64,000 bases of DNA from Melieria omissa (lineage: Eukaryota; Arthropoda; Insecta; Diptera; Ulidiidae): the NCBI GenBank assembly GCA_963971225.1, contig OZ020268.1, positions 9,591,532 through 9,655,531 of the forward strand, read 5' to 3'. The first letter of the stretch is position 1; every line of letters begins with the position of its first letter. This document shows positions 47,250-57,176 of the stretch, piece after piece. A program made the position numbers and the translations under genes. The notes below the pieces were generated by a model. The model was given only the letters and a program-made list of their open reading frames with translations. It was not told the DNA's origin and did no database searches.

Positions 47250-48289
47250 AAAAACTATGATATCCGAACCCCCTCCCGTCTGGAATGGAAGAGGGGAACA
47301 TCTAAAATAACTTAGGCACTACAATCTACACTGACGGCTCCAAGATGGAATGCGGAGTAGGAGTAGGAGTCTTCTCCGAACATCTCAAGCTAAGTGTATC
47401 TTTCCGGCTCCCAAACACAGCAAGCGTTTTTCAGGCGGAAGTGCTTGCTATTAGAGAAGTAGGCAGATGGCACTGGCTGATATATTCTTCAAAAGCCACA
47501 TCACATACTTTCCACGATTAAGGCATTGGACTCATCGATCTTATCGTCAAAACTAGTGCGGGAATGCAGGAAGATCCTAACAGAGCTAGCTCATCGGTTC
47601 AAAGTTAGACTGATATGGGTACCGGGGCACAATAACATTGACGGGAACGAACGAGCCGATGAACTGGCTCGAAGAGGCTCCGCTCTTGATGAGAGTGAGG
47701 CGCTGACGGTTCTCGCCCCACTAGGCTCTATCAACAACGAGATCTCCAAGGACTACTTCGCCAAAGCTAACACTAGATGGCAAAGGATGGAATCCTGTAA
47801 AATCAGTAGATCACTAAGGGCAGCATATGATAAGAACAGGACCGCGAAGCTCTTAAACAAGGGCCGCCGGGACGTGGCGAGACTAACTGCAGCCATCGCA
47901 GGTCACTGGTTCATTGGAGAGCACGCGGCTAAAATGGGGATTCCCTTCAATACCAGCTGTCACAGCTGTGAAACCCCAAACGAGAAGGAAACCGTCTATC
48001 ATTATCTCTGCGCCTGTCCGACCTTGTCAAGAAGGAGATGGAATTCCCAGCGTTTTCCATCTCATCAACCAACATTCTAGAATTTCGAAGAGATAGCGAA
48101 GTGCACCATACAATCGCTAGTCTCTTTCATCAACCTCACGGATTGGATACAGGATATACACTGTACAGGGTCCGGAAGACAAAACATCAGTATACCGCAA
48201 AGTACCTACCGGTAATAGTGGTAACAAAACGCGCTAATTGGATGTGCATGTTGGATGTAACATCGCCACTTGAACCAACCAATCAACCA
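47250..48289 (+). pseudogene. 5'-truncated non-LTR retrotransposon: RNase H domain and C-terminus
   Basis: An imperfect 10-bp duplication ATTGCCA(T/C)CT flanks it (47240-47249, 48290-48299). The RNase H domain is readable: IYTDGSKMECGVGVGVFSEH (from 47324) with the first aspartate, VFQAEVLAI with the glutamate, then after a frameshift KALDSSILSSKLVRECR (about 47520-47570) with the next aspartate. IWVPGHNN and GNERADELARRGS follow with the conserved histidine and last aspartate. Beyond lies a C-x2-C...H...C knuckle (SCHSCETPNEKETVYHYLCA), CPTLSRRRWNS, a second frameshift and an SLVSFINLTDWI end. The 3' UTR finishes with GTGGTAACAAAACG and an (AACC)n tail. RNase H plus knuckle places it in the I/LOA/R1-like group of LINEs; reverse transcriptase is absent. 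Confidence 0.85.
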
Positions 48290-48299
48290 ATTGCCACCT

Positions 48300-51207
48300 T
48301 TACACTAATCTTAAATTGTCATAGATTAAAAACCATACTTGACTTAAAGTCTATTAAGCACCTTTTTTTGCTCTATTATCGAGCATACAACCCCTTAAGT
48401 ATTAAAGTACCCAACGTTTTGTTTCGCTTTGTTTTTGTTTTAAGTATTTTGCTACTTACGGTTTTAGTTGATTGTGTTTTTGTTTTTGCCTGCATACTTT
48501 TGGGCATTCAGCCCATTTGCGGATTGAATTCAATTAAGAACATACCTGCTGTAGCCAACCGAAAATCCCACGCACACGCAAACATCCAGACATATATATG
48601 TATGTATGTATGTGCAGCCTAATGTATCTTGTTTGCATGTACATACATCAGTCTCGATGGCTACGTGTCTGCCGATCTGTGGGCACCTGTGTATTTTTTA
48701 TGGGCGTTCGTTGCGCATAAAAGCACAGCTCAGCATGATTGGCATTAGTAGTCTGGGGCCGTAAAAAAAACTCGGTCTCGGATGATGTAGAGACGCACGT
48801 GCGTTGTGGCCCAAGTGTCAGGTGGACCATAGACACGAAAAAAAAGTATACTTGCATAGCCTAAAAAAAATAAAACAATTCAAGGGGTTAAAATCCAAGA
48901 AGTCCTTGAGTGCTTTTGCTGTTCACTTATGCTCGCTTCTTTGTTCGGCTCTGGCCTATTTTTTGTGTGCTTTGCAATTTTTTCTATTTACTTTGGTTTT
49001 TGTTTTTGGACATACGAAGGTCTTATGAGCGTTTAATGAAAATGCAAACATACATAGCGACACACAGAGAGAAAACCATGGAGCGAGCGAGAGGCAAAGT
49101 CAAAGCGCTGTGGCACTTTCTCTTGTTTGCGCGCACTTTTTTGTGGTTTTTTGTTCGTGAGATTTTTTTTGGTATATTTTTCTTTTGTCAGCCACAGGCA
49201 GCCATTTGTCATTGTTAAATATGACAGCCTTAATTTGATGTTCGCCATTACGTGCAGCGTCGTCGCGCCTTTCAGCTGACCACAACTACTGCCAACTTTT
49301 GCAGCTTACGCGCATTGTAGTTACTTGCTTTTTGGTTTTTTGTTTAATTTTGCATTTTTACATTTTTATTTTATTTATTTTTATTTTTTTATCTCTTTTA
49401 ATTTTCATTTTCTGCCAGGTTTTTGCTCGCTCTGCGCTTAGTTGCTTAATTTGTTAATGCTTACTCAGAGACTTTGAGCGTCGCTGTTAAGTGCAGAATT
49501 AAATTTTTAATAACGGCCGATAAGCATCAACGCTATAGTAGTTTTTTTGTTTAACTTTGTTGTTGTTGGAGATTTTGAAGTGTCTGTCAGCGGTATTCGT
49601 TGTTCGCGCGTTGTGGGCATTGTTTACATTGGCGCTTTGCATTTTACAAATTTGTGGCCAGCACTTTGACAACGCATAATTATTTCTCTTTGACTATGAG
49701 ATTTTTATTTTTTCTTGCATTTATTTGATAGTGATTGTTGTTGTTGTTGCAGTTGGCTGCAAGCCAATATTTGTGTAAGTGTGCATTGCGTTACACTATT
49801 TGCATGCATGTAAAAAACTGACACACACACACTCACACATAGATAAAACAACACACACATACACACTCGATGCAGCTGTGAAAATATTTTAGCCATGTGT
49901 GGTGCATTTATTGCCAAAGTGAACAATTTGGCATTTTATTCAATTTCTTTATTACGAACTTTTGCACAAAAAACACTCGTAGGAACGAATGCAAAATAGC
50001 AAAAAAAAAAAATCAACTAGTAAACGCAAATCAAATTGCAACGAAACGAAAAAGCGAAAGAAAAAAACTATCAAAACACTAACAACAGTTGAAAGAAAAA
50101 TATCCGATTCGCATCGGGCAATTGCAATTTCAATTTCAATTTTACTTGTGATACCGCCAGCGATTTCAGCAGCGAGTGTTCTCGGATGGCCGCTGCTGGC
50201 GTTGACGTTGACGTTGGCGTTGGCATTGGCCGCGCTGGTGTTGATGAATCCATTTGAATTTCAATTGTGTGCATTTCAGTTTTGGGGCAAGTTGCGCAAA
50301 ATTAATATTTACATTGCAGTTGTGTAATAATTGAATTTATATAAAATCAAGCCAGGCTGCGCCTTTTTCGCCTCATCGCTGTTATCGCTCTTCGTTTTTG
50401 TCTTTGATTGCTTGCGGGCAACGCGCATTCCACTGCTGCCAAACGAGTTGAAAGTGGAGCGTGGCGCATGTGTGTGAGTGAGTGAGTGTGTGTGAGTGAG
50501 TGGCTCATGTGTATGAGTGAGTGAGTATGTGTGTGTGAATGCGGTTTATTGGCGTGAAAGTGGCGCGCCAGCCGCCTGCAGAAATTGTTCAGGCCACAGA
50601 AATCACATATTTAGAAATTGGCGAAAACTGGTTGAGGCAACTGTGGGCGTGGCATGCTCAGTGCTATTTCAGTTAGTTATGAAGCACTGTCGACAGTGGC
50701 AACAGTGGCAGAAAGGCGCCTTTGGTTCGCATGAAAAGTTGCGGTGATCTCAATTGGGCAGCAAAAAGGTTTTGTTAAAAGTTGGTTACGAATATTGCGA
50801 AAATTTGCTCGGTATTAAAATAATATAACATAAAATAGTTATTGCATACTTTCGAGCGCAAAGTAAAGTAAAGCAACAGCTGCACAAATTGTAGAGGAAG
50901 AATATAGTTTTGTTTTGCATGTGAAATAGGAAACAAGTTTTAAATAAATATGCACTTTTATATACAACGAAGCTATGGAATTATGAGTACAAAATTAAAT
51001 AAGCGTTGTACTCGAAAATTGTATACACAGAAACAACGTTGTTAGATAGAAATGGTAGCTCTAAAGAGCTTCTCTTGGCCATTAAAGTTCATTGTGATAT
51101 CACAAAAGTTGGTACTTTGATTTTCTTGCTCATAAAATCACTTTGCCCTTCTAAGAAAGTTAAGTACACTGTCCATACAAAGGTGGTCTGAAAAGTTTCC
51201 TACTTAA
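48300..51207. other. Non-coding DNA with two Su(Hw)-like sites
   Basis: GCATACTTTTGGGC at 48492-48505 and TTGCATACTTTCGAGCGC at 50842-50859. CA tract near 49820-49865, a GTGA/TGAG tract at 50468-50525, and a GTTGAC/GTTGGC hexamer run at 50201-50225. The 194-codon frame beginning at 48038 starts inside the LINE and runs out into unique DNA, so it is not a gene. Confidence 0.5.
50842..50859 (+). promoter_or_regulatory. Su(Hw)-like site
   Basis: TTGCATACTTTCGAGCGC keeps both the TTGCATAC side and the GC-rich 3' side of the motif, in single-copy surroundings. Confidence 0.45.
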
Positions 51208-51469
51208 CACATTAAAAGCGGGCCGGGTAAAATTACTCGTTGTGAAAACTGCTGCTTATAAGCGGGGCGGGTATTTTTACCTTTTGAATGTAGGCACTTT
51301 AAAAGCGGGAGACGGTATTTTTACCGGATTGGTTTTCATATAAAACTGAAAGTATTATTTCATATAATTATTTTAGTTTCATAAATTTCAAGTTTTATTT
51401 ATTTTGGATCGCGCAATTTTTGCTTGTTTTGCAAGTAATGTCCGCTACGCAGCATAGTTTCATATACTA

Positions 51470-51982
51470 CATGGGCTGAAAAGTCTTTGGCCTGACATAG
51501 AGATGGCGCCAAAAATTAAGAATTATTGTGTTGTACATGAAAAACCATCCTTAACTTAGATTATGTCAAAGTTTCATGACATTTGGTTGACTCGTTTTCA
51601 AGTTATTGCTTTCGAAGTGACGCTACCTCTGAATTTTTGTAAACAATGGAAAAAAGTGAATTTCGTGTTTTGATAAAACATTGCTATTTGATGGGCAAAA
51701 ATACAGATGTATTATAACATTTATCAAGCCATGCTTTTGTTTCCACTGTATTTTTGCCCATCAAATAGCAATGTTTTATCAAAACACGAAATTCACTTTT
51801 TTCCATTGTTTACAAAAATTCAGAGGTAGCGTCACTTCGAAAGCAATAACTTGAAAACGAGTCAACCAAATGTCATGAAACTTTGACAGAATCTAAGTTA
51901 AGGATGGTTTTCCATGTACAACATAATAATTCTTAATTTTTGGCGCCATCTCTATGTCAGGCCAAAGACTTTTCAGCCCATG
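51470..51982. mobile_element. mariner-derived foldback element with 237-bp arms
   Basis: The arms 51470-51706 and 51746-51982 are inverted copies differing at only about three positions, with a loop of about 39 bp. The outer ends CATGGGCTGAAAAGTC are flanked by TA on both sides (51468-51469, 51983-51984), the mariner target duplication. Each arm holds a mariner terminal repeat, the 5' untranslated part and the first codons of the transposase, so the element consists of two head-to-head copies of a mariner 5' end. It lacks the catalytic domain and must rely on transposase from elsewhere. Confidence 0.85.
51684..51806 (-). pseudogene. Truncated mariner transposase N-terminus
   Basis: Starting at the ATG complementary to 51804-51806, 40 codons read MEKSEFRVLIKHCYLM..., then GKNTVETKAWLDKCY, the N-terminal helix-turn-helix of mariner transposases, before the frame runs into the opposite arm and stops. 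The left arm holds a mirror copy starting at 51646 that stops after 23 codons. Full mariner transposases have about 345 residues, so the catalytic core is absent. Confidence 0.8.
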
Positions 51983-52014
51983 TAGTACTAGGCTACCCGC
52001 TTAAAATGTGCTAA

Positions 52015-52514
52015 TAAAGATACAAGAAATTTTTTCTTCAAATTTATTCTTCTCAATAGTCTTCTTATAACTTTACACAGAGCATTGAAAATGTTCACTC
52101 GAAGACGTCTTTGGTCTTATGCTTAAATCTTAGTCAAATATGTAACAAACACGTTCTTTACACATATTTATAGCCTTTTCTATTCAGAACCATTGCTCTC
52201 TTACTTTAATTCCTCGTTGGTCCAGCATCATTTGGTGAGTTTGAACGATATTATTGTCAGTGGTTTCAGTTTTTAGACTTCTCGAACGTTCATTATCTCC
52301 AAAGCTAGTACAGCTTAAAGTACACTATCTTCATCTTCTTCGTTTTTGTCCATGTAACTCCCGCAGAATTCTTTAGAAGGCAGCCTTAGCTTTGGTGAAT
52401 GGGTATCTATTGAAAAGTCATCTAATAAAACGCCAACTAAGAACCTCAGCTGGTGTATTTAGTGAGAGTTGCTCTCTAGAACAATAAATGCATGAATGAA
52501 TGAACCCTTTGTAT
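52015..52514. other. Non-coding DNA
   Basis: No coding or repeat signature recognised with confidence. The segment may be older retroelement debris, since it borders the nest that follows. Confidence 0.4.
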
Positions 52515-52965
52515 TGTTACGAAAATGACTTTCCAAGTTCGTTTTTGGATTGTGCTAAAACTATAAACTAACTAAATAAAACTACTAAAATAAAAACTAA
52601 ATAAAACTACTTCAGTTACTCAGCGCAAACGCAGTCAAAAACCAACAATCGCTTTATTTACAAATTTACACTTGTTACTACTTTACACTACTATTGCATG
52701 TTTCCCCTTTGCTTGCTCAACACAGACTCGACCCTCTGCGCTTCACACTGCTGCTTTTATACTGGTTTTCTTATCGCGCCGAAGTTTCTTGCACATTCCA
52801 GTTGTACTTTCGATCTCGATCGTTCTAGCACAGCCTATTACCGCCGCGAACAATCCATGCCATATCGGAATCATAGCAAGTTTGCCGTACTCTAAAGTGC
52901 GTGCTTAAAAGTATGCCCGTAAAACCATTCATGCATAGCAAAGCACAGAGTGCCTCAACGTTACA
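52515..52965 (-). mobile_element. Solo LTR, second copy, inverted
   Basis: Plus strand begins TGTTACG and ends CGTTACA, the complement of the LTR ends at 8603-9344, and the copies align along their length. TATA box (complement of CTTTTATA, 52754-52761) and polyadenylation signal (complement of TTTATT, 52653-52658) are conserved. Flanks GTAT and ATAT suggest an originally identical 4-bp duplication with one mutation. This copy is uninterrupted and slightly longer, with TAAATAAAACTACT-type repeats near its 3' end (52575-52615). No internal region adjoins it. Confidence 0.85.
52903..52916 (-). promoter_or_regulatory. Su(Hw)-like site in the second LTR
   Basis: Minus strand GCATACTTTTAAGC at the position equivalent to 8652 in the other LTR copy, one change in the 3' half. 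Confidence 0.45.
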
Positions 52966-53013
52966 ATATGCTTCAGTTAATCTAAAGTTAGTTTCTTGTA
53001 AGGAGCTTTTATA

Positions 53014-53194
53014 TGACCGATTGCTCGACAGTTAGTCTGGGGAATCTTCTCGGATACCTAAATTCTACCAGGTGGATTTAGTCATACAACTAACCAGTTT
53101 TAGTTTTCGGTGAGCATGTGGTACCAAAACGGCGTCTATGCGCTAATTGTGACTTGCAGGGGGACTGCGAGTCAGCCACTTCAACCAACCAACC
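53014..53194 (+). mobile_element. LINE 3' end, 181-bp 5'-truncated insertion
   Basis: A perfect 14-bp duplication AAGGAGCTTTTATA flanks it (53000-53013, 53195-53208). It reads the last residues of a LINE ORF2 (LLGYLNSTRWI then stop), a short 3' UTR with GTGGTACCAAAACGG and GTCAGCCACTTC, and an (AACC)n tail. The tail matches the LINE at 47250-48289 and the family 2 SINEs. Confidence 0.85.
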
Positions 53195-53208
53195 AAGGAG
53201 CTTTTATA

Positions 53209-53278
53209 AGTAAGAAGCTTACGGTTTGAGCGTTGCTACATTATGGCCAATCTGGTCTCTCTCTTCTGAAATCTGCTC
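53209..53278 (-). pseudogene. LINE RNase H remnant, part downstream of the SINE insertion
   Basis: Minus-strand reading continues from 53777-53930 across the SINE: after the WVPG-like block the frame passes into KADFRRERE-like and QTVSFLL-like stretches. It is strongly eroded. Continuity is supported by the SINE's target duplication, which joins the two parts. Confidence 0.4.
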
Positions 53279-53291
53279 TTTTCTCTTGGAA

Positions 53292-53763
53292 GGTTAGGTT
53301 AGGTTAGGTTGCGGTGGCTGCCTCTATAAGAGACACACTTGGAGGCCTGAAAGGCCCATTGTGATACCACATATTTCACCCGTTTTTGAACTGTGTATGC
53401 AACACTGTTTTTTGCCAACATATGTTACAGCACACATTTCAAGCGGATGGGGAAAGGGGGGGAGGGGACCTACAGTTTAACACCGAATCCGAACGGCGAT
53501 TGGCAATTTTTTTTCGTTCACACTTGGAGGTTTTTGCCATTGCCTGCCAAGAGCGCACTTGTGTGATTCTTGTAATTCTCATTCCCTTCATGTGGATAGC
53601 GATAGAAGTAGATGAGTTGTGATTCTTGTAATTCTCATTCCCTTCATGTGAATAGCCATAGAAGTAGAAGAGTTGTTCACCAGCCCGAGCCAGGAATCGA
53701 ACCTGGAGCCTTTGGTATGAGGAGCCAGCGTGCTACCCGCTTGACTATCGAGGCCGACTTTTT
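53292..53763 (-). mobile_element. tRNA-derived SINE (family 2), inverted, with internal 56-bp duplication
   Basis: A 13-bp duplication TTTTCTCTTGGAA flanks it (53279-53291, 53764-53776). On the minus strand: A box (complement of 53737-53748), B box GGTTCGATTCC (complement of 53693-53703) in a perfect CCAGG/CCTGG T-arm, and the shared body and tail ending GCAGCCACCGCAACCTAACC with (AACCT)n. A 56-bp body segment is duplicated in tandem (53564-53619 and 53620-53675), absent from the copy at 22736. The TTAGG-like run at 53291-53310 is this tail, not telomeric DNA. Confidence 0.85.
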
Positions 53764-53776
53764 TTTTCTCTTGGAA

Positions 53777-53930
53777 AATGTTCTTATATCCTGGAACCCA
53801 ACAGTGTGCAGCTACCTTATTGCTTTTTCATTTAAAGATTTATGGCAGTTAAAAACAGTTCTTGAGGTTATTAATACTGCATCTAGAGTCCTGAGAGCGG
53901 ATTAATAATTCTATTGGGATTTCACATTTA
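53777..53930 (-). pseudogene. LINE RNase H remnant, part upstream of the SINE insertion
   Basis: Minus-strand SALRTLDAVLITSRTVFNCH and then a GxxxI block resembling WVPGHxNI, the RNase H section read as KALDSSILSSKLVRECR...IWVPGHNN in the 47250 LINE. Stops and small indels interrupt it. It is split from 53209-53278 by the SINE. Confidence 0.5.
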
Positions 53931-54189
53931 AAAATCGTATTTTCTCCTAAACCAAACTAAAGTCACACAGATTGCGTTGATCTCAGCTTCGAAGGCAGTG
54001 CAACGAAAAAGAGTTGAAGATTGAGATTAAGTCTTCTGAGCAGATACCATAGTTTTCTCTGGCCAATTAAGAACATAGACGGAAAAATCGATTAAAAATT
54101 AGATAAGAGTTGCATCTGTCCATACCATACAAAAAGTGTACATATTCAAGCTTTGCGTAATCATTTGAAATGAAGGCTGTTCTATAAAA

Positions 54190-54620
54190 GTTAATTTGAA
54201 CATAAAATGCATATTTTTTGAGCGAATGTTGATATTTTTGTGTCATTGTAAAGAAGACATGTGCCATTCGAGTTTGAGATAAAATATCTGGCAAATGGCT
54301 AAGGCATTTTTGATTACAACCCTTTGTTCTTTTCATGATTTTCGATGATTTTTTGACAAAGATGTAAAACTACCCCAACAATGATGCATTGTTTTTATTC
54401 TTTGAGCTCAGGAATTGTTTGTGGTTTATTAGCATAGACCATAGAAAATTCACAAAACCCCAAAAAAAGAAATCACATTGGAGTTAAGTGGCCTGTTCTT
54501 GGTAGCCAATTGATATGGGAGTTTCGGTAGATGATTTGGTCTAGAAACTGTTGCTCCAAGAAATCGATGATTTCATGTAACCACAAGAACTTTGTTAGCA
54601 TGTTGCTGTAACAAATAGAA
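54190..54620 (-). pseudogene. Degenerate DDE transposase C-terminus (Tc1/mariner-like)
   Basis: On the minus strand: RFLEQQFLDQ (54540-54575), NWLPRTGHLTPM followed by FLFLGFCEFSMVYANKPQTI and PELKE (54400-54520), then CQKIIENHEK and SHLPDI toward 54290. In insect Tc1/mariner-like transposases the corresponding block is WPPRSPDLTPxDFFLWGxxKxxVY...TIxELKExI, followed by a C-x5-IENxxxR segment. Stops occur and frames change, so it is inactive. It differs from the mariner family at 33600 and is only the C-terminal part. Confidence 0.6.
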
Positions 54621-54961
54621 TTCATTGTTACTATTTGTAAATCATGTGTCGGCGTACAAATACAAAGTTGTTTTATATTTTCTTCTACCTTGAGTTGAAT
54701 TGAGTTTTGTGTCCAAACACACTTTCTACTTATACTTTTTTATTACAAATGCAATTATTAGTTCACTGTCTTCTGGAAACCACACCAAATGCTTTAGAAT
54801 GAATTTCATCAAGCAAGCAATTCAAAATGCAAAATTTCAATCAAGTGTAATCAAGCATGCAAACCACAGTTGATTGAATTTATTTTCTCATCTGCCAGAA
54901 ATTCTCATTTAAGTACAATAATTCTCATTTGTTCTTTAGTGGATAATGAAATATTAATTGT

Positions 54962-54977
54962 GCATACTTTTAGGTGC
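54962..54977 (+). promoter_or_regulatory. Su(Hw)-like site
   Basis: GCATACTTTTAGGTGC, full core match in single-copy AT-rich DNA. Confidence 0.5.
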
Positions 54978-56011
54978 ATTAAAGCTTAAAAAGATTCAAT
55001 AAAAGCTCACAGATTCAGAGCGAATGAGTTATTTACTTTATTCAGGAATAATTTTTGAATGGAAATTGAACAATTTCCACTATAAAATAAAATATTTACC
55101 TATAAATGTTGCTGGAAATGGCAGAATTAAGAAGCTTCTCTCTCTCTATACTCTTCTTACTCTGATCAGCTTATGTAAAAAACAAAAGATGTTGAAATTT
55201 GTTTGGAGTCCAAAGTGGCACTCAAACAGCATTAAAACTTGCGTGTTGTTTGGGTTTAAACAATTTTGCAAAATTTTAAGGCCTACTTTTAGGCTTTGCA
55301 TCAAGCACAATCATTAAAATCTTTCATTCCAAAGTAGCTGTCAAGTATTTTAGGCCATTTCAAGTCAAGTAATCCATTTCGTTTATCAAAACATTGGCGT
55401 ATTGCAATGTCTTGGGCATATGTTGCGACTTTGGAGGCGCACAGTTGTCAGTTCTCAAAATAGATTTGTTTTTGTCACGCTGCTATTGTTGTTGTTATCT
55501 TTTTTTCAATTCGAGTGTGTGTGCTGTGGGGCGTGTGTCAGCAGTTGCGCTGACAAATTAACACTAAAGACCTGCAAGCCCTGCCCACTCGGCGCTTAGG
55601 ACGCCTTCAGTCGAAGGGGGCTGAAAAATATCCTTGCTTGCCACACACACATACATACATAAACGGGGCGCAACTTGTACTTCCCCTAAGCGATGTCAGG
55701 CAAAATATAAATTTTCAATTGTGTTGTTGTTATTGTTGTTGTTGTTGTTGTTGCTTTTGAAGTAAAACACAGCCGAATTTCAGTCGCCCCTATTAGCGAG
55801 TGGCGCATATGTTGTTATTGTGCTTACTAGATACTGCTGTTGTTGTTGTTGCTGTCATTGCTATTATTATTGTTTTTGTTATTGTTTTTGTTGTTGTTGT
55901 TGTTGTCACGCCAAAGGGTACATTGGGAATAGTCTTGGCGCAAAGTTCACGGGTTAAATTTGACACGCTTTAATATTTGTCTGTGCGCTGGGGGAGCAAT
56001 ACGAGCCATGC

Positions 56012-56027
56012 GCGCCTATAAGTATGC
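56012..56027 (-). promoter_or_regulatory. Su(Hw)-like site
   Basis: Minus-strand GCATACTTATAGGCGC with the GC-rich 3' side, one difference from the core. Confidence 0.5.
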
Positions 56028-56641
56028 AGCGGTGTGTGTTATTTATTTGCTGTTTGCTGTTCGAGTGGCAATGCTGTAAATTTGTGTGGCTTTTTTTTTT
56101 TGTTTTAGCAAAATTTGAGGCGCGCCATTGTGTTTGAATTTCAGTCAACATTGTCGGGTTTTGTTGACTGTCGCACGCCTCTGTTTGCTTTTCTTGGCCC
56201 AAGTACGAGTGACTCGGTGAGTGCGCCGTGCGTGTCTGTGTGTGTGTGTGTGTAATATATGCGTGCGCATATCGCTTTAATCGCCAGTGTGTTTGCTCTG
56301 CTATTAGCTTGACAGTCCGTCGGTGGTTGGATTGTTGCTGCCGTTGCTAACAGCGCAGCGCATTGTCTCGAGTTATTTATGAGTTTGTTATTAGGCCCAT
56401 TTTTATGCTGTTGCTGCCTGGTGACAGTATTTAAATTTTTTCAAAATTGGAATTTGAGTGAATGTTTAACCCATGCGAAGTATGTGTGTAGTTTTAGATG
56501 CAATAACTAAGAAAAATGTTCAAAAATAGCCAAAGAAGTTGGAATCGTATGAATTTTATGTTATGTTTTATGTATGTGGCTGATCGGATTGGGTCAGTTG
56601 CCACATTTACACGTTGGAATATGTACTTTCAAATATAATAA

Positions 56642-57176
56642 CTAAAATAAAACAAAATAAAATAAAATAAAATAAAATAAAATAAAATAAAATAAAATGA
56701 AATAAAATGAAATAAAATGAAATAAAATAAAATAAAATAAAATAAAATAAAATAAAATAAAATAAAATAAAATAAAATAAAATAAAATAAAATAAAATAA
56801 AATAAAATAAAATAACATAAAATAAAATAAAATAAAATATAAAAAATAAAATAAAATAAAATAAAACAAAATTAAAAAAATATATAATATAATAAACTAA
56901 AACAAAATATAAAAAAATTAAATAAAATAAAATAAAAATAAAATCATTAAAAAGATAAAATAAAATAAAATAAAATAATAAAAAAATAAAATAAAATAAA
57001 GTAAAATAAAATAAAACAAAAAAAAATAAAATAAAATAAACAAAATAAATTAAAATAAAAGAAAATAAAATAAATAAAAAAAGAAAAAAAATAAACAAAT
57101 AAAATAAAATAAAATAAAATAAAATAAAATAAAATAAAATAAAATAAAATAAAATAAAATAAATTAAAATAAAATA
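56642..57176 (+). repeat. (AAAAT)n pentanucleotide array, ~535 bp
   Basis: Long runs of perfect AAAAT (phase TAAAA) units at both ends and a degenerate middle (56840-57080). The 202-codon minus-strand frame of phenylalanine, isoleucine, leucine and tyrosine is its translation, not a gene. Confidence 0.95.

Larger units (their letters stand above)
51208..52010. mobile_element. TTAA-type MITE split by a mariner foldback
   Basis: The left end CACATTAAAAGCGGG follows TTAA (51204-51207). The right end, in reverse CACATTTTAAGCGGG, is followed by CTAA (52011-52014), one base from TTAA. Three internal relatives of the terminal repeat occur at the left: AAAAGCGGGCCGGGTAAAA, ATAAGCGGGGCGGGTATTTT and AAAAGCGGGAGACGGTATTT. 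Without the inserted mariner piece the element is about 290 bp. No coding frame of its own. Confidence 0.75.
54621..56641. other. Non-coding DNA with three Su(Hw)-like sites and GTT tracts
   Basis: Sites: GCATACTTTTAGGTGC 54962-54977, GCCTACTTTTAGGC 55281-55294, and minus-strand GCATACTTATAGGCGC 56012-56027. GTT tracts lie at 55724-55755 and 55838-55912, a TG tract at 56236-56253. No gene recognised. Confidence 0.5.

Noticed and set aside
48038..48622. 194-codon open frame
   Set aside because: It starts in a shifted frame of the LINE C-terminus and runs past the LINE tail into unique DNA.
53291..53310. Telomere-like TTAGG repeats
   Set aside because: Only about four units, forming the 3' tail of an inverted SINE with a target duplication on both sides.
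53680..53757. tRNA gene on the minus strand
   Set aside because: A and B boxes and a T-arm are present, but acceptor and anticodon stems do not pair and the sequence continues into a SINE body.
54100..54180. Minus-strand YVHFLYG peptide resembling an N-terminal helix-turn-helix of insect transposons
   Set aside because: It lies downstream of the transposase C-terminus on the same strand, in the wrong order, and the match is too short.
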